Made by a program: the position numbers and the translations under genes. Under the pieces are notes generated by a model. That model searched no databases. It had not been told where the DNA came from and saw nothing but the letters and a program-made list of their open reading frames with translations. DNA of 64,000 nucleotides from Calliphora vicina (taxonomy: Eukaryota > Arthropoda > Insecta > Diptera > Calliphoridae): contig NC_088781.1 of NCBI RefSeq assembly GCF_958450345.1, positions 122,090,431-122,154,430 of the forward strand, read 5' to 3'. Of this stretch, positions 22,013 to 33,489 are shown in pieces (the stretch's first letter is position 1; every line of letters begins with the position of its first letter).

Positions 22013-25000
22013 GTGAGTTTAAAAAAAATAAGCTGACAAAAAATTCAACTTGAAACCACGTTTAAAGTTCACTTCAAGTTCCGTTTCTAGTTCAGGTTCT
22101 AGTTCAGTTCTAGTTCAGTTCTAGTTCAGTTCAGTTCTAGTTCAGTTCTAGTTCAGTTCTAGTTCAGTTCTAGTTCAGTTCTAGTTCAGTTCAGTTCAGT
22201 TCAGTTCTAGTTCAGTTCAGTTCTAGTTCAGTTCTAGTTCAGTTCTAGTTCAGTTCTAGTTCAGTTCTAGTTCAGTTCTAGTTCAGTTCTAGTTCAGTTC
22301 TAGTTCAGTTCTAGTTCAGTTCTAGTTCAGTTCTAGTTCAGTTCTAGTTCAGTTCTAGTTCAGTTCTAGTTCAGTTCTAGTTCAGTTCTAGTTCAGTTCT
22401 AGTTCAGTTCTAGTTCAGTTCTAGTTCAGTTCTAGTTCAGTTCTAGTTCAGTTCTAGTTCAGTTCTAGTTCAGTTCTAGTTCAGTTCTAGTTCAGTTCTA
22501 GTTCAGTTCTAGTTCAGTTCTAGTTCAGTTCTAGTTCAGTTCTAGTTCAGTTCTAGTTCAGTTCTAGTTCAGTTCTAGTTCAGTTCTAGTTCAGTTCTAG
22601 TTCAGTTCTAGTTCAGTTCTAGTTCAGTTCTAGTTCAGTTCTAGTTCAGTTCTAGTTCAGTTCTAGTTCAGTTCTAGTTCAGTTCTAGTTCAGTTCTAGT
22701 TCAGTTCTAGTTCAGTTCTAGTTCAGTTCTAGTTCAGTTCTAGTTCAGTTCTAGTTCAGTTCTAGTTCAGTTCTAGTTCAGTTCTAGTTCAGTTCTAGTT
22801 CAGTTCTAGTTCAGTTCTAGTTCAGTTCTAGTTCAGTTCTAGTTCAGTTCTAGTTCAGTTCTAGTTCAGTTCTAGTTCAGTTCTAGTTCAGTTCTAGTTC
22901 AGTTCTAGTTCAGTTCTAGTTCAGTTCTAGTTCAGTTCTAGTTCAGTTCTAGTTCAGTTCTAGTTCAGTTCTAGTTCAGTTCTAGTTCAGTTCTAGTTCA
23001 GTTCTAGTTCAGTTCTAGTTCAGTTCTAGTTCAGTTCTAGTTCAGTTCTAGTTCAGTTCTAGTTCAGTTCTAGTTCAGTTCTAGTTCAGTTCTAGTTCAG
23101 TTCTAGTTCAGTTCTAGTTCAGTTCTAGTTCAGTTCTAGTTCAGTTCTAGTTCAGTTCTAGTTCAGTTCTAGTTCAGTTCTAGTTCAGTTCTAGTTCAGT
23201 TCTAGTTCAGTTCTAGTTCAGTTCTAGTTCAGTTCTAGTTCAGTTCTAGTTCAGTTCTAGTTCAGTTCTAGTTCAGTTCTAGTTCAGTTCTAGTTCAGTT
23301 CTAGTTCAGTTCTAGTTCAGTTCTAGTTCAGTTCTAGTTCAGTTCTAGTTCAGTTCTAGTTCAGTTCTAGTTCAGTTCTAGTTCAGTTCTAGTTCAGTTC
23401 TAGTTCAGTTCTAGTTCAGTTCTAGTTCAGTTCTAGTTCAGTTCTAGTTCAGTTCTAGTTCAGTTCTAGTTCAGTTCTAGTTCAGTTCTAGTTCAGTTCT
23501 AGTTCAGTTCTAGTTCAGTTCTAGTTCAGTTCTAGTTCAGTTCTAGTTCAGTTCTAGTTCAGTTCTAGTTCAGTTCTAGTTCAGTTCTAGTTCAGTTCTA
23601 GTTCAGTTCTAGTTCAGTTCTAGTTCAGTTCTAGTTCAGTTCTAGTTCAGTTCTAGTTCAGTTCTAGTTCAGTTCTAGTTCAGTTCTAGTTCAGTTCTAG
23701 TTCAGTTCTAGTTCAGTTCTAGTTCAGTTCTAGTTCAGTTCTAGTTCAGTTCTAGTTCAGTTCTAGTTCAGTTCTAGTTCAGTTCTAGTTCAGTTCTAGT
23801 TCAGTTCTAGTTCAGTTCTAGTTCAGTTCTAGTTCAGTTCTAGTTCAGTTCTAGTTCAGTTCTAGTTCAGTTCTAGTTCAGTTCTAGTTCAGTTCTAGTT
23901 CAGTTCTAGTTCAGTTCTAGTTCAGTTCTAGTTCAGTTCTAGTTCAGTTCTAGTTCAGTTCTAGTTCAGTTCTAGTTCAGTTCTAGTTCAGTTCTAGTTC
24001 AGTTCTAGTTCAGTTCTAGTTCAGTTCTAGTTCAGTTCTAGTTCAGTTCTAGTTCAGTTCTAGTTCAGTTCTAGTTCAGTTCTAGTTCAGTTCTAGTTCA
24101 GTTCTAGTTCAGTTCTAGTTCAGTTCTAGTTCAGTTCTAGTTCAGTTCTAGTTCAGTTCTAGTTCAGTTCTAGTTCAGTTCTAGTTCAGTTCTAGTTCAG
24201 TTCTAGTTCAGTTCTAGTTCAGTTCTAGTTCAGTTCTAGTTCAGTTCTAGTTCAGTTCTAGTTCAGTTCTAGTTCAGTTCTAGTTCAGTTCTAGTTCAGT
24301 TCTAGTTCAGTTCTAGTTCAGTTCTAGTTCAGTTCTAGTTCAGTTCTAGTTCAGTTCTAGTTCAGTTCTAGTTCAGTTCTAGTTCAGTTCTAGTTCAGTT
24401 CTAGTTCAGTTCTAGTTCAGTTCTAGTTCAGTTCTAGTTCAGTTCTAGTTCAGTTCTAGTTCAGTTCTAGTTCAGTTCTAGTTCAGTTCTAGTTCAGTTC
24501 TAGTTCAGTTCTAGTTCAGTTCTAGTTCAGTTCTAGTTCAGTTCTAGTTCAGTTCTAGTTCAGTTCTAGTTCAGTTCTAGTTCAGTTCTAGTTCAGTTCT
24601 AGTTCAGTTCTAGTTCAGTTCTAGTTCAGTTCTAGTTCAGTTCTAGTTCAGTTCTAGTTCAGTTCTAGTTCAGTTCTAGTTCAGTTCTAGTTCAGTTCTA
24701 GTTCAGTTCTAGTTCAGTTCTAGTTCAGTTCTAGTTCAGTTCTAGTTCAGTTCTAGTTCAGTTCTAGTTCAGTTCTAGTTCAGTTCTAGTTCAGTTCTAG
24801 TTCAGTTCTAGTTCAGTTCTAGTTCAGTTCTAGTTCAGTTCTAGTTCAGTTCTAGTTCAGTTCTAGTTCAGTTCTAGTTCAGTTCTAGTTCAGTTCTAGT
24901 TCAGTTCTAGTTCAGTTCTAGTTCAGTTCTAGTTCAGTTCTAGTTCAGTTCTAGTTCAGTTCTAGTTCAGTTCTAGTTCAGTTCTAGTTCAGTTCTAGTT

Positions 25001-26876
25001 CAGTTCTAGTTCAGTTCTAGTTCAGTTCTAGTTCAGTTCTAGTTCAGTTCTAGTTCAGTTCTAGTTCAGTTCTAGTTCAGTTCTAGTTCAGTTCTAGTTC
25101 AGTTCTAGTTCAGTTCTAGTTCAGTTCTAGTTCAGTTCTAGTTCAGTTCTAGTTCAGTTCTAGTTCAGTTCTAGTTCAGTTCTAGTTCAGTTCTAGTTCA
25201 GTTCTAGTTCAGTTCTAGTTCAGTTCTAGTTCAGTTCTAGTTCAGTTCTAGTTCAGTTCTAGTTCAGTTCTAGTTCAGTTCTAGTTCAGTTCTAGTTCAG
25301 TTCTAGTTCAGTTCTAGTTCAGTTCTAGTTCAGTTCTAGTTCAGTTCTAGTTCAGTTCTAGTTCAGTTCTAGTTCAGTTCTAGTTCAGTTCTAGTTCAGT
25401 TCTAGTTCAGTTCTAGTTCAGTTCTAGTTCAGTTCTAGTTCAGTTCTAGTTCAGTTCTAGTTCAGTTCTAGTTCAGTTCTAGTTCAGTTCTAGTTCAGTT
25501 CTAGTTCAGTTCTAGTTCAGTTCTAGTTCAGTTCTAGTTCAGTTCTAGTTCAGTTCTAGTTCAGTTCTAGTTCAGTTCTAGTTCAGTTCTAGTTCAGTTC
25601 TAGTTCAGTTCTAGTTCAGTTCTAGTTCAGTTCTAGTTCAGTTCTAGTTCAGTTCTAGTTCAGTTCTAGTTCAGTTCTAGTTCAGTTCTAGTTCAGTTCT
25701 AGTTCAGTTCTAGTTCAGTTCTAGTTCAGTTCTAGTTCAGTTCTAGTTCAGTTCTAGTTCAGTTCTAGTTCAGTTCTAGTTCAGTTCTAGTTCAGTTCTA
25801 GTTCAGTTCTAGTTCAGTTCTAGTTCAGTTCTAGTTCAGTTCTAGTTCAGTTCTAGTTCAGTTCTAGTTCAGTTCTAGTTCAGTTCTAGTTCAGTTCTAG
25901 TTCAGTTCTAGTTCAGTTCTAGTTCAGTTCTAGTTCAGTTCTAGTTCAGTTCTAGTTCAGTTCTAGTTCAGTTCTAGTTCAGTTCTAGTTCAGTTCTAGT
26001 TCAGTTCTAGTTCAGTTCTAGTTCAGTTCTAGTTCAGTTCTAGTTCAGTTCTAGTTCAGTTCTAGTTCAGTTCTAGTTCAGTTCTAGTTCAGTTCTAGTT
26101 CAGTTCTAGTTCAGTTCTAGTTCAGTTCTAGTTCAGTTCTAGTTCAGTTCTAGTTCAGTTCTAGTTCAGTTCTAGTTCAGTTCTAGTTCAGTTCTAGTTC
26201 AGTTCTAGTTCAGTTCTAGTTCAGTTCTAGTTCAGTTCTAGTTCAGTTCTAGTTCAGTTCTAGTTCAGTTCTAGTTCAGTTCTAGTTCAGTTCTAGTTCA
26301 GTTCTAGTTCAGTTCTAGTTCAGTTCTAGTTCAGTTCTAGTTCAGTTCTAGTTCAGTTCTAGTTCAGTTCTAGTTCAGTTCTAGTTCAGTTCTAGTTCAG
26401 TTCTAGTTCAGTTCTAGTTCAGTTCTAGTTCAGTTCTAGTTCAGTTCTAGTTCAGTTCTAGTTCAGTTCTAGTTCAGTTCTAGTTCAGTTCTAGTTCAGT
26501 TCTAGTTCAGTTCTAGTTCAGTTCTAGTTCAGTTCTAGTTCAGTTCTAGTTCAGTTCTAGTTCAGTTCTAGTTCAGTTCTAGTTCAGTTCTAGTTCAGTT
26601 CTAGTTCAGTTCTAGTTCAGTTCTAGTTCAGTTCTAGTTCAGTTCTAGTTCAGTTCTAGTTCAGTTCTAGTTCAGTTCTAGTTCAGTTCTAGTTCAGTTC
26701 TAGTTCAGTTCTAGTTCAGTTCTAGTTCAGTTCTAGTTCAGTTCCAGTTCAGTTCTAGTTCAGTTCCAGTTCAGTTCTAGACTTTTAATGCTTTGATACT
26801 ATATTAATAAATTTTAATGATTTAGTTATTATTTATAATTTGTATTTAATTTGTCTTCTTTTATCTTTACTTTCAG
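22013..26876 (+). other. 3' UTR intron filled by a minisatellite
   Basis: The consensus donor GTGAGT is at 22013 and the acceptor TTTATCTTTACTTTCAG ends at 26876. Apart from about 60 bases at the left and 90 at the right, the whole intron is an 11-bp tandem repeat. Splicing is predicted from consensus only. Confidence 0.6.
22080..26780. repeat. Very long 11-bp minisatellite
   Basis: The unit is TTCAGTTCTAG, repeated head to tail for about 4.7 kb, roughly 420 copies. Imperfect forms (missing CTAG, extra GTTCA) occur only at the left edge (22073-22215), and two CCAG variants at the right edge (about 26743 and 26765). The interior looks identical from unit to unit. Such homogeneity implies recent expansion or ongoing homogenisation. 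The assembled copy number may be limited by read length. Confidence 0.97.
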
Positions 26877-28330
26877 CGCTTTAAACTCTGCAAAACCGGC
26901 AAGAAAAACAAATATTATCTACAAGGACTTGACAAAACCTTTGTTTTTTCTTTTCAACCCAACTTTACAAAGAAACGAAATAGAGCTTTTATTAGGTAAC
27001 TCGCAAACAAAAGCTCTTACTTAAGACGAAAAATTAAATTCAACACGAACAAAAACTAAATAAAATAATGCAGAAGGATTATTAATGGTGGTAAATCATA
27101 AAATTATAAAACAAAAGGGAACCCACATTAAATTATAAGGAAAACTTAAAGTAACAAAACAAACAAACAAAAAAAACTAGAACACCGTATGCTTTACCTT
27201 AAAACAATGAAAACAAAATCTAAAAAAAAACACACGATAAAATTATAGGCTTCTTAAACTTGTTCATACACCCCCTGGAACCCCCTAAAAAACAACATTA
27301 GCTACTACACAGAGAGAAAACAAAACCAAATTTTTTTTTATGAAAAAAAAAGGAAAATTTTAAAGTAAAGTAGTGAAAATAAGCTAAAAAGGCACCTATA
27401 ATTTTATAAAACGAAAACTTGTAGAACAAACAAAAAAGTACTATACAAAAAAAAACAGAAAATTTGCCAACGAAAAAAACACACAAACTAAAAAAAAAAC
27501 AAAAAATTTAAGTTACAAACTAAAAAATTAACAAAGAAAAAAAAAATAATATTTATTAAAGCCAAGCACATCATTCTTCTTTAATTTTGTAAATATTAAC
27601 AAGAAATTTAAGGAAAACTGGTAGTAAGACTATAAATTATATAAATAAAATAAAACATAGAAAAAAGTACTCAAGCAACTAAAACTTCATTTAAATAAGG
27701 AAAGAAAGAAAAACATACAAAACATTTTAAATAATTCATAATAGCAAATAGTAATGGAAAATTAATTTAATAAAAAATATTTACAGAATTCTTAAATTTA
27801 CGGAAATATTTCTAGAAAATCTATGGCCCTACTAAAACTTGCAGCAGATTTTAAAAGGTTCCGTTTTTAATTCAAATTTCTTACAAAAGTAGGGTAAATT
27901 AAAAAAGTTCTGCTTTTTTCTTTAAGCAATTTTCCAGCATCATAATTAGAAAACTCAACAGCATTTAGAATACATCATTAACGAATTTAAGTAAATTTAA
28001 TATAGAAAACTACAACATGTAAAATTAACGTATTCTTAAATATTAACAAGTTTATGTGATATAACAATTTGTATTATTAATATTTTGTTTGATCAGTTTT
28101 TTCTTTTGGTTTTCCCTCTTTAACAAAGTCTCTACTACCCCTTTTTCTTAAAATTGTGTACTACACTGTAACTAACTACTTGATCTATCGTAAAAACTAC
28201 TTAAACTGTGCTCTATGTAAATTTCCCTGTAAAATCCTGTAATATAATATGAGAATTTTTTGTTTGTGTATATTTTCTCTGTAAAAAAAAAATCTAGAAA
28301 AAAAAACAATTAATTAAACTAAAAATTTAA
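26877..28330 (+). other. Probable terminal 3' UTR exon of DDR-like receptor gene
   Basis: Starts after the AG at 26875-26876. The sequence is A-rich and unique, with several AATAAA signals (for example near 27058 and 27645), so the transcript end cannot be fixed and the end given is approximate. Short open frames exist, but none is recognisable. A longer form could run on through the GTAC blocks to about 35,100, since 33,490-35,100 has the same A-rich UTR-like character. Confidence 0.5.
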
Positions 28331-28494
28331 CTAAAGTTTAAAAAGAGTTTAACAAAACAAGGCAGTGAGTGGTATTGATGAGGTAAACAGACAGAGAGAG
28401 AGAAATATTCAACGGCACTTAAAATAAATTCAAAAGCAAACCAGTTTAATATTCTTAGGGATATTGATAATTGTGAATTAGTTTCTTAAAAGTT

Positions 28495-30070
28495 AAAGCA
28501 AAATAGTACTTTTTTAAAAATAGTACTTTTCCTAAAAATAATACTATTTGAAAATATATAGCTATTTTCTTAACAGTTTTTGGGAAATTAGTTTTTTTTT
28601 TAAAAATACTACTTTTCCGAAAATAGTACTATTTGAAAATACATAGTGCTTTTCCGAAAATAGGACTATTTCAATAAATAGTACCTTTCTAAAAATTTTA
28701 AAAATAATACATTTTTGAAAATAGCACTTTTCCGAAAATAGTACTATTTCAAAATACAAAGTAGTTTTTTTTAAATAGTACCCTTTGAAAACTTGTGAAA
28801 TTTGAAAATAGTACTTTTCCGAAAATAGTACTATTTCAAAATACAAAGTACTTTTTTTAAATGGTACCCTTTGAAAACTTGTAAAATTTGAAAATAATGC
28901 ATTTTTGAAAATACTACTTTTCCGAAAATAGTACTATTTGAAAATACATGGTGCTTTTCCGAAAATAACACTATTTCTCAAAATTTTAATAATAATACAT
29001 TTTTGAAAATAGTACTTTTCCGAAAATAGTACTATTTCCAAATACAAAGTACTTTTTTTTAAATAGTACCCTTTGAAAACTTGTAAAATTTGAAAATAAT
29101 GCAATTTTGAAAATAGTACTTTTCCGAAAATAGTACTATTTCAAAATACAAAGTACTTTTTTTAAATAGTACCTTTTGAAAATATGAGAAAATTTTATTA
29201 GTACCTTTTTAAAATTTGAGAAATTTGGAAAATAATATATTTTTGAAAATAGTACTTTTTCGAAAATAGTACTATTTGAAAATACATAGTGGTTTTCCGA
29301 AAATAGGACTTTTTCAATAAATTGTTCCTTTCTAAAAATTTAAAAATAATACGTTTTCGAAAATAGTACAATAATACATAGTAGTTTTCTTAAATTGTAC
29401 GTTTTGAAAATAATAAATTTTTGAAAATGATACTTTTCTGAAAATTGAAAAATAATACATTTTTGAAAATAGTACTTTTCCGAAAATAGTACTATTTCAA
29501 AATAGTAGTTTTTCTAAATAGTATATTTTGAAAATTTGAGAAATTTGGAAAATAATATTTTTTTTCCGAAAATAGTACTATTTCAAAGTACTTAGTAGTT
29601 TTTTTAATAGTACATTTTGAAAAATTGAGAAATTTGGAAAATAATATATTTTTGATAATAGTAATATTTTCAAATAGTATCTTTTTGAAAATAATACATT
29701 TTTGAAAATAGTACCATTTAATAGTACTCAGTACTTTTCCGAAAATAGTAGTTTTTTAAATAGTACCTTTCGAAAATTTGAGAAATTTAGAAAATAAAGC
29801 TTTTTTCAAATAGTACTTTTTTCAAAAAGTACTTTTTTCAAATAATACTTTTTTCAAATAATACTTTTTTCAAATAGTACTTTTTTCAAATAGTATCTTT
29901 TTGAAAATAGATGAAATTTGGAAAATAATACATTATTGAAAATAGTACCATTTGAAAGTACATAGCACTTTTCCGAAAAGAATACTATTTCAAAATACAT
30001 ATTTTTTTTAAATAGTACATTTTTGAAAATAGCTAAAATTTATAAAATAGTACTTTTTTGAAAATAGTAC
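28495..30070. repeat. GTAC-repeat block 5 with ~100-bp period
   Basis: Units contain CCGAAAATAGTACTATTT, seen near 28617, 28732, 28819, 28922, 29020 and 29124, so spaced about 87-115 bp. Each continues with AAAGTACTTTTTTTAAATAGTACC and TTTGAAAACTTGTAAAATTTG or variants. The GTAC core is shared with the intron blocks, but here it has grown into a longer tandem unit. Confidence 0.85.
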
Positions 30071-30870
30071 TTTTCTGTAAAAATTTTACTTTTATTGGAA
30101 ATTCTTCTTAACAAATAAGAATATTCATAAAGTTTTTTGTTTTAAAAATAATAATTTTATGGAAAACTCTTCATCCTAAAACAACATCTCACTTCAAAAA
30201 CCTCTGCCTTGCTAAGAAAAACTCCTTTTCCAAACTCGTAACATTAACGGACCAAAAACACAACCCCCATTTAAAACAGAGTCGCCTGAATCTATTGAAA
30301 AAATAATAATGATTAAAAATTAATCCTTATAAGAAAATCTAACAAAAAAAATGTTTCAATCAATGATTTGTGATTAATTTTTTTTAATAACTTTTTTGTT
30401 TATTTAATTTTAATTTTTCCCCAAAATAAAAATATAAAATATTTTCTAAGTTTTTGCTTAAAATTAAATAATAACTGAAATAATAAATTGATACATATGA
30501 GAGAGTAAATGAAAAAAATTCTATAAAAAATTTAAAATAAATATGTTCCTTTTTAAGTTAAATGATAAAAAAAATAATAAAAATACAAAAAAAAAATATT
30601 GAAATAATAAGAAAAAAATTAAGTAAAAAAACACAAACAATAATAAAACATAAATTTTCAACAATAATAATTTTATAAATAAAAAAAAGTAGCAGGTAGT
30701 TTTTAAAGAATTTTTTTATGATTTGAAAGGTTGGAAAATTTCGTAGGAGGAAAAAAAGGAGTTTTATTGATTATATTTTATAGGACAATAACTTTTTAGG
30801 AAATATGTCCTTTTCAAATATCTCCTTAGTTTATGAAAACTGTGTTGAGAATTCATTGTAGAAAGAATAT
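30070..30870. other. A-rich unique sequence between GTAC blocks
   Basis: About 800 bases of A+T-rich, non-repetitive DNA between blocks 5 and 6. No coding frame, RNA gene or mobile-element signature is visible. Confidence 0.6.
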
Positions 30871-33480
30871 TTTGAAAAAAGTACTTCTAAGGAAATATTT
30901 TTATGAAGAAAGTAGTTTTTGGAAAAATTATTTTTAAAAAAGTACTATTTATGTTTTTTAAAATGGTTTTTAGAAGAATTATTAAATTTTAGAAAAATAT
31001 ACTTTTTCAAATAAACGTTGGAAAAAATTTTTCGAAAAAAGTTATTTTTTGCAAAACGTACTTTCTGGAACGAATAACTTTAAAAAAGTACTTTTTGGAA
31101 AACAAATTTATAAAAAAGGATTAAAATCACGTTTTGAAAATACATTTAAAAGAAGTACTTTTTTGAAAAAATGTGTTTGAAAAAAAGTACTTTTTCAAAT
31201 AAAATGTATTAAAAATTCTTTGGAAAAAAATTATTGAAAGTACGAAATTCGTTAAAAAGTACCCTATGAAAATAAATTTGGAAAAAGTAATTTTTAAAAA
31301 AAATGTTTTTGAATAGTACTTTAAGAATATTTTTGAAAAACGTTTGAAAATTCGTCAAAAAGTACCTTTTGAAAATAAATTTGGAAAAGGTATTTAAAAA
31401 AAATGTTTTTGAAAAAAAGTACTTTAAGAATATTTTTTAAAAAAGTACTTTTTAGAAAAAAATGTTTTTGATAAAGTACTTTAAAAATTTTTTTCACAAA
31501 AGTACTTTTTCGAAAAAATGTATTTGAAAAAAGTACTTTTTGAAAAAAAAAATTTTAAAGTACGTTTTGAGTAATTGTCACAACATATTAGGCACCTTTT
31601 TTACTTTTTCGAAAAAATGTATTTGAAAAAAGTACTTTTTGAAAAAAAAAATTTTAAAGTACGTTTTGAGTAATTGTCACAACATATTAGGCACCTTTTT
31701 CTAAATTGTACTGAAATTTGTTTTCAAAATGTTACATGAGAGAAAGTACTTTTGGTATTTTTACAAAACGGTACTTTTAAAAAAGTTAAAAATAGTACTT
31801 TAAATAAGTATTTTTCATGTAACAAAACATTTAATTGTTTACTTTTTAAGGGATGGAATTTTTCGAAAAAGTACTTTTTACACTTTAAAAAAATGGTACT
31901 TTTAAAAAGTACTTTTCAATTGGCAAGTTTGATAAAGTAAATTAATTCAAAATCTTTTGAGTTTATTTGGAAAATAAGTACTTTTTTTAAAAATAGTGCT
32001 TTTTAGAAAAAGTACTTTTTGAATAAATCTACTTTTTATGGATTTTCTACTCTTAATGAATATTTCCAAGAAAGTACTTTTTTAAAGTATTTTAAAATGG
32101 TACTTTTTGATAAAAAATACCTATGATAAAGTAAAATAAACCAAAATCAGCTACATATATCTTTTAAATTTAGTTGGCAAAAAAGTACTTTTTTAAAATA
32201 TTACTTTAATTTGTACTATTTCTAATAAATAGTACTTTTTGAATATATTTATACCCTACACCACCATAGTGGGGAGGGTATTATGCGTTTGTGCAGATGT
32301 TTGTAACGCCCAAAAATATTAGTCTAACACCCACCTTAAAGTATACCGATCGACTTAGAATCACTTTCTGAGTCGATTAAACGATGTCCGTCCGTCCGTC
32401 CGTCTGGTTGGCTGGCTGGCTGTCCATGTAAACCTTGTGCGCAGAGTACAGGTCGCAATTTTGAAGATATTTCGATAAAATTTGGTACATATTACTTCTT
32501 CGGCCCAAGGACGAAGCCTATTGAAACTGGCTGAAATCGGTTCATTATTTCAATTGGCCCCCATACAAATGTCCCCTCGAAATTGGACTTTATCGGTCAT
32601 AAAAGTTTAATTTATCTATGTATCTACACAAATTTCGCTCCAAATAAGTTTTATATATACAAAATTCATGTCACCAAATTTTGTTACGATCGGTCCATAA
32701 TTAGTCATAGCTCCCACATAGACCCGCTTCCGAAAATCATTTTAACGTGCATAAATCGCTTAAAAATTTTGGTATACACACAAAATTCAACATAGTTAAC
32801 TTTAATATAGACATAAATAACACGACCTAATTTTATGGTGATCGGTCCATAATTGGTCATAGCTCCCATATAAGGCCCACTTCCGAAAATCACTCAAAAA
32901 TATAAATTATTGATATTTTAAAAGAAAAATATTTTTACTCATTTACTTGGTGTAGGGAATTATATGGTCGGGCTTGACCGACCATACTTTCTTACTTGTT
33001 TTTTTTGATTTTCAACTTTCTTTCTTGATGCTTTCAAAAAGTACTTTTTCATAATAAGTACCTTGGATAATGGAAAATAAACCAAAACCAGATATTTCTT
33101 TTAAATGTAGTTGGCAAAAAAGTACTTTTTTACAAAAATTACTATTTGTTGTTTTTCTTAAAGTAATTTTTGAAGAAGTTTTTATAATCTTTAAGAAATA
33201 TTTTCAAAAAAGTACTTTTTGAACTATTTTAGCTGGTTCTTCCAAAAAGTACGTTTGCATACAAATACATTTGAAAAAGTAAAATGAACCAAAATTGGAT
33301 ATATATTTTAAATTAAATTGGCAAACAAGTACTTTTTAAATAGTACATTTAAAAGAAGTACTATTTGTGAAATATTACTTTTCATGTAATAAAATAATTC
33401 ATTTTCCTTAATCTGTACTCTTCAGTATACCATTGCAAAAAAGTGCTTTTTGCCATTTTTAAGAAAGTACCTAAATTTTC
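30870..33480. repeat. GTAC-repeat block 6 (interrupted at 32250-33004)
   Basis: GTACTTTTTGAAAAA, AAAGTACTTTTTC and similar phrases recur. Within it, a 99-bp segment including CAACATATTAGGCACC is duplicated in tandem (31511-31609 and 31610-31708). A dispersed element splits the block. Confidence 0.85.
32250..33004 (+). mobile_element. Dispersed hairpin-ended element, subfamily B
   Basis: It begins TATACCCTACACCACC with a self-complementary GGGGAGGGTA. Characteristic phrases are TTTGTAACGCCCAAAAATAT, GTATACCGATCGACTTAG and CGTCCGTCCGTC. Next come two modules of GATCGGTCCATAAT...TCATAGCTCCCA. It ends with GGTGTAGGG, the hairpin TATGGTCGG-GCTTGA-CCGACCATA and CTTACTTG followed by T. The body differs from subfamily A, but the end logic is the same: TACCC start, complementary GGGTA near the end, then a hairpin and CTTACTTGTTT. 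Confidence 0.8.
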
Positions 33481-33489
33481 AGCTTTTAT

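Noticed and set aside
22080..26780. Possible CRISPR-like array
   Set aside because: Units are directly contiguous 11-mers without spacers, in a eukaryotic intron.
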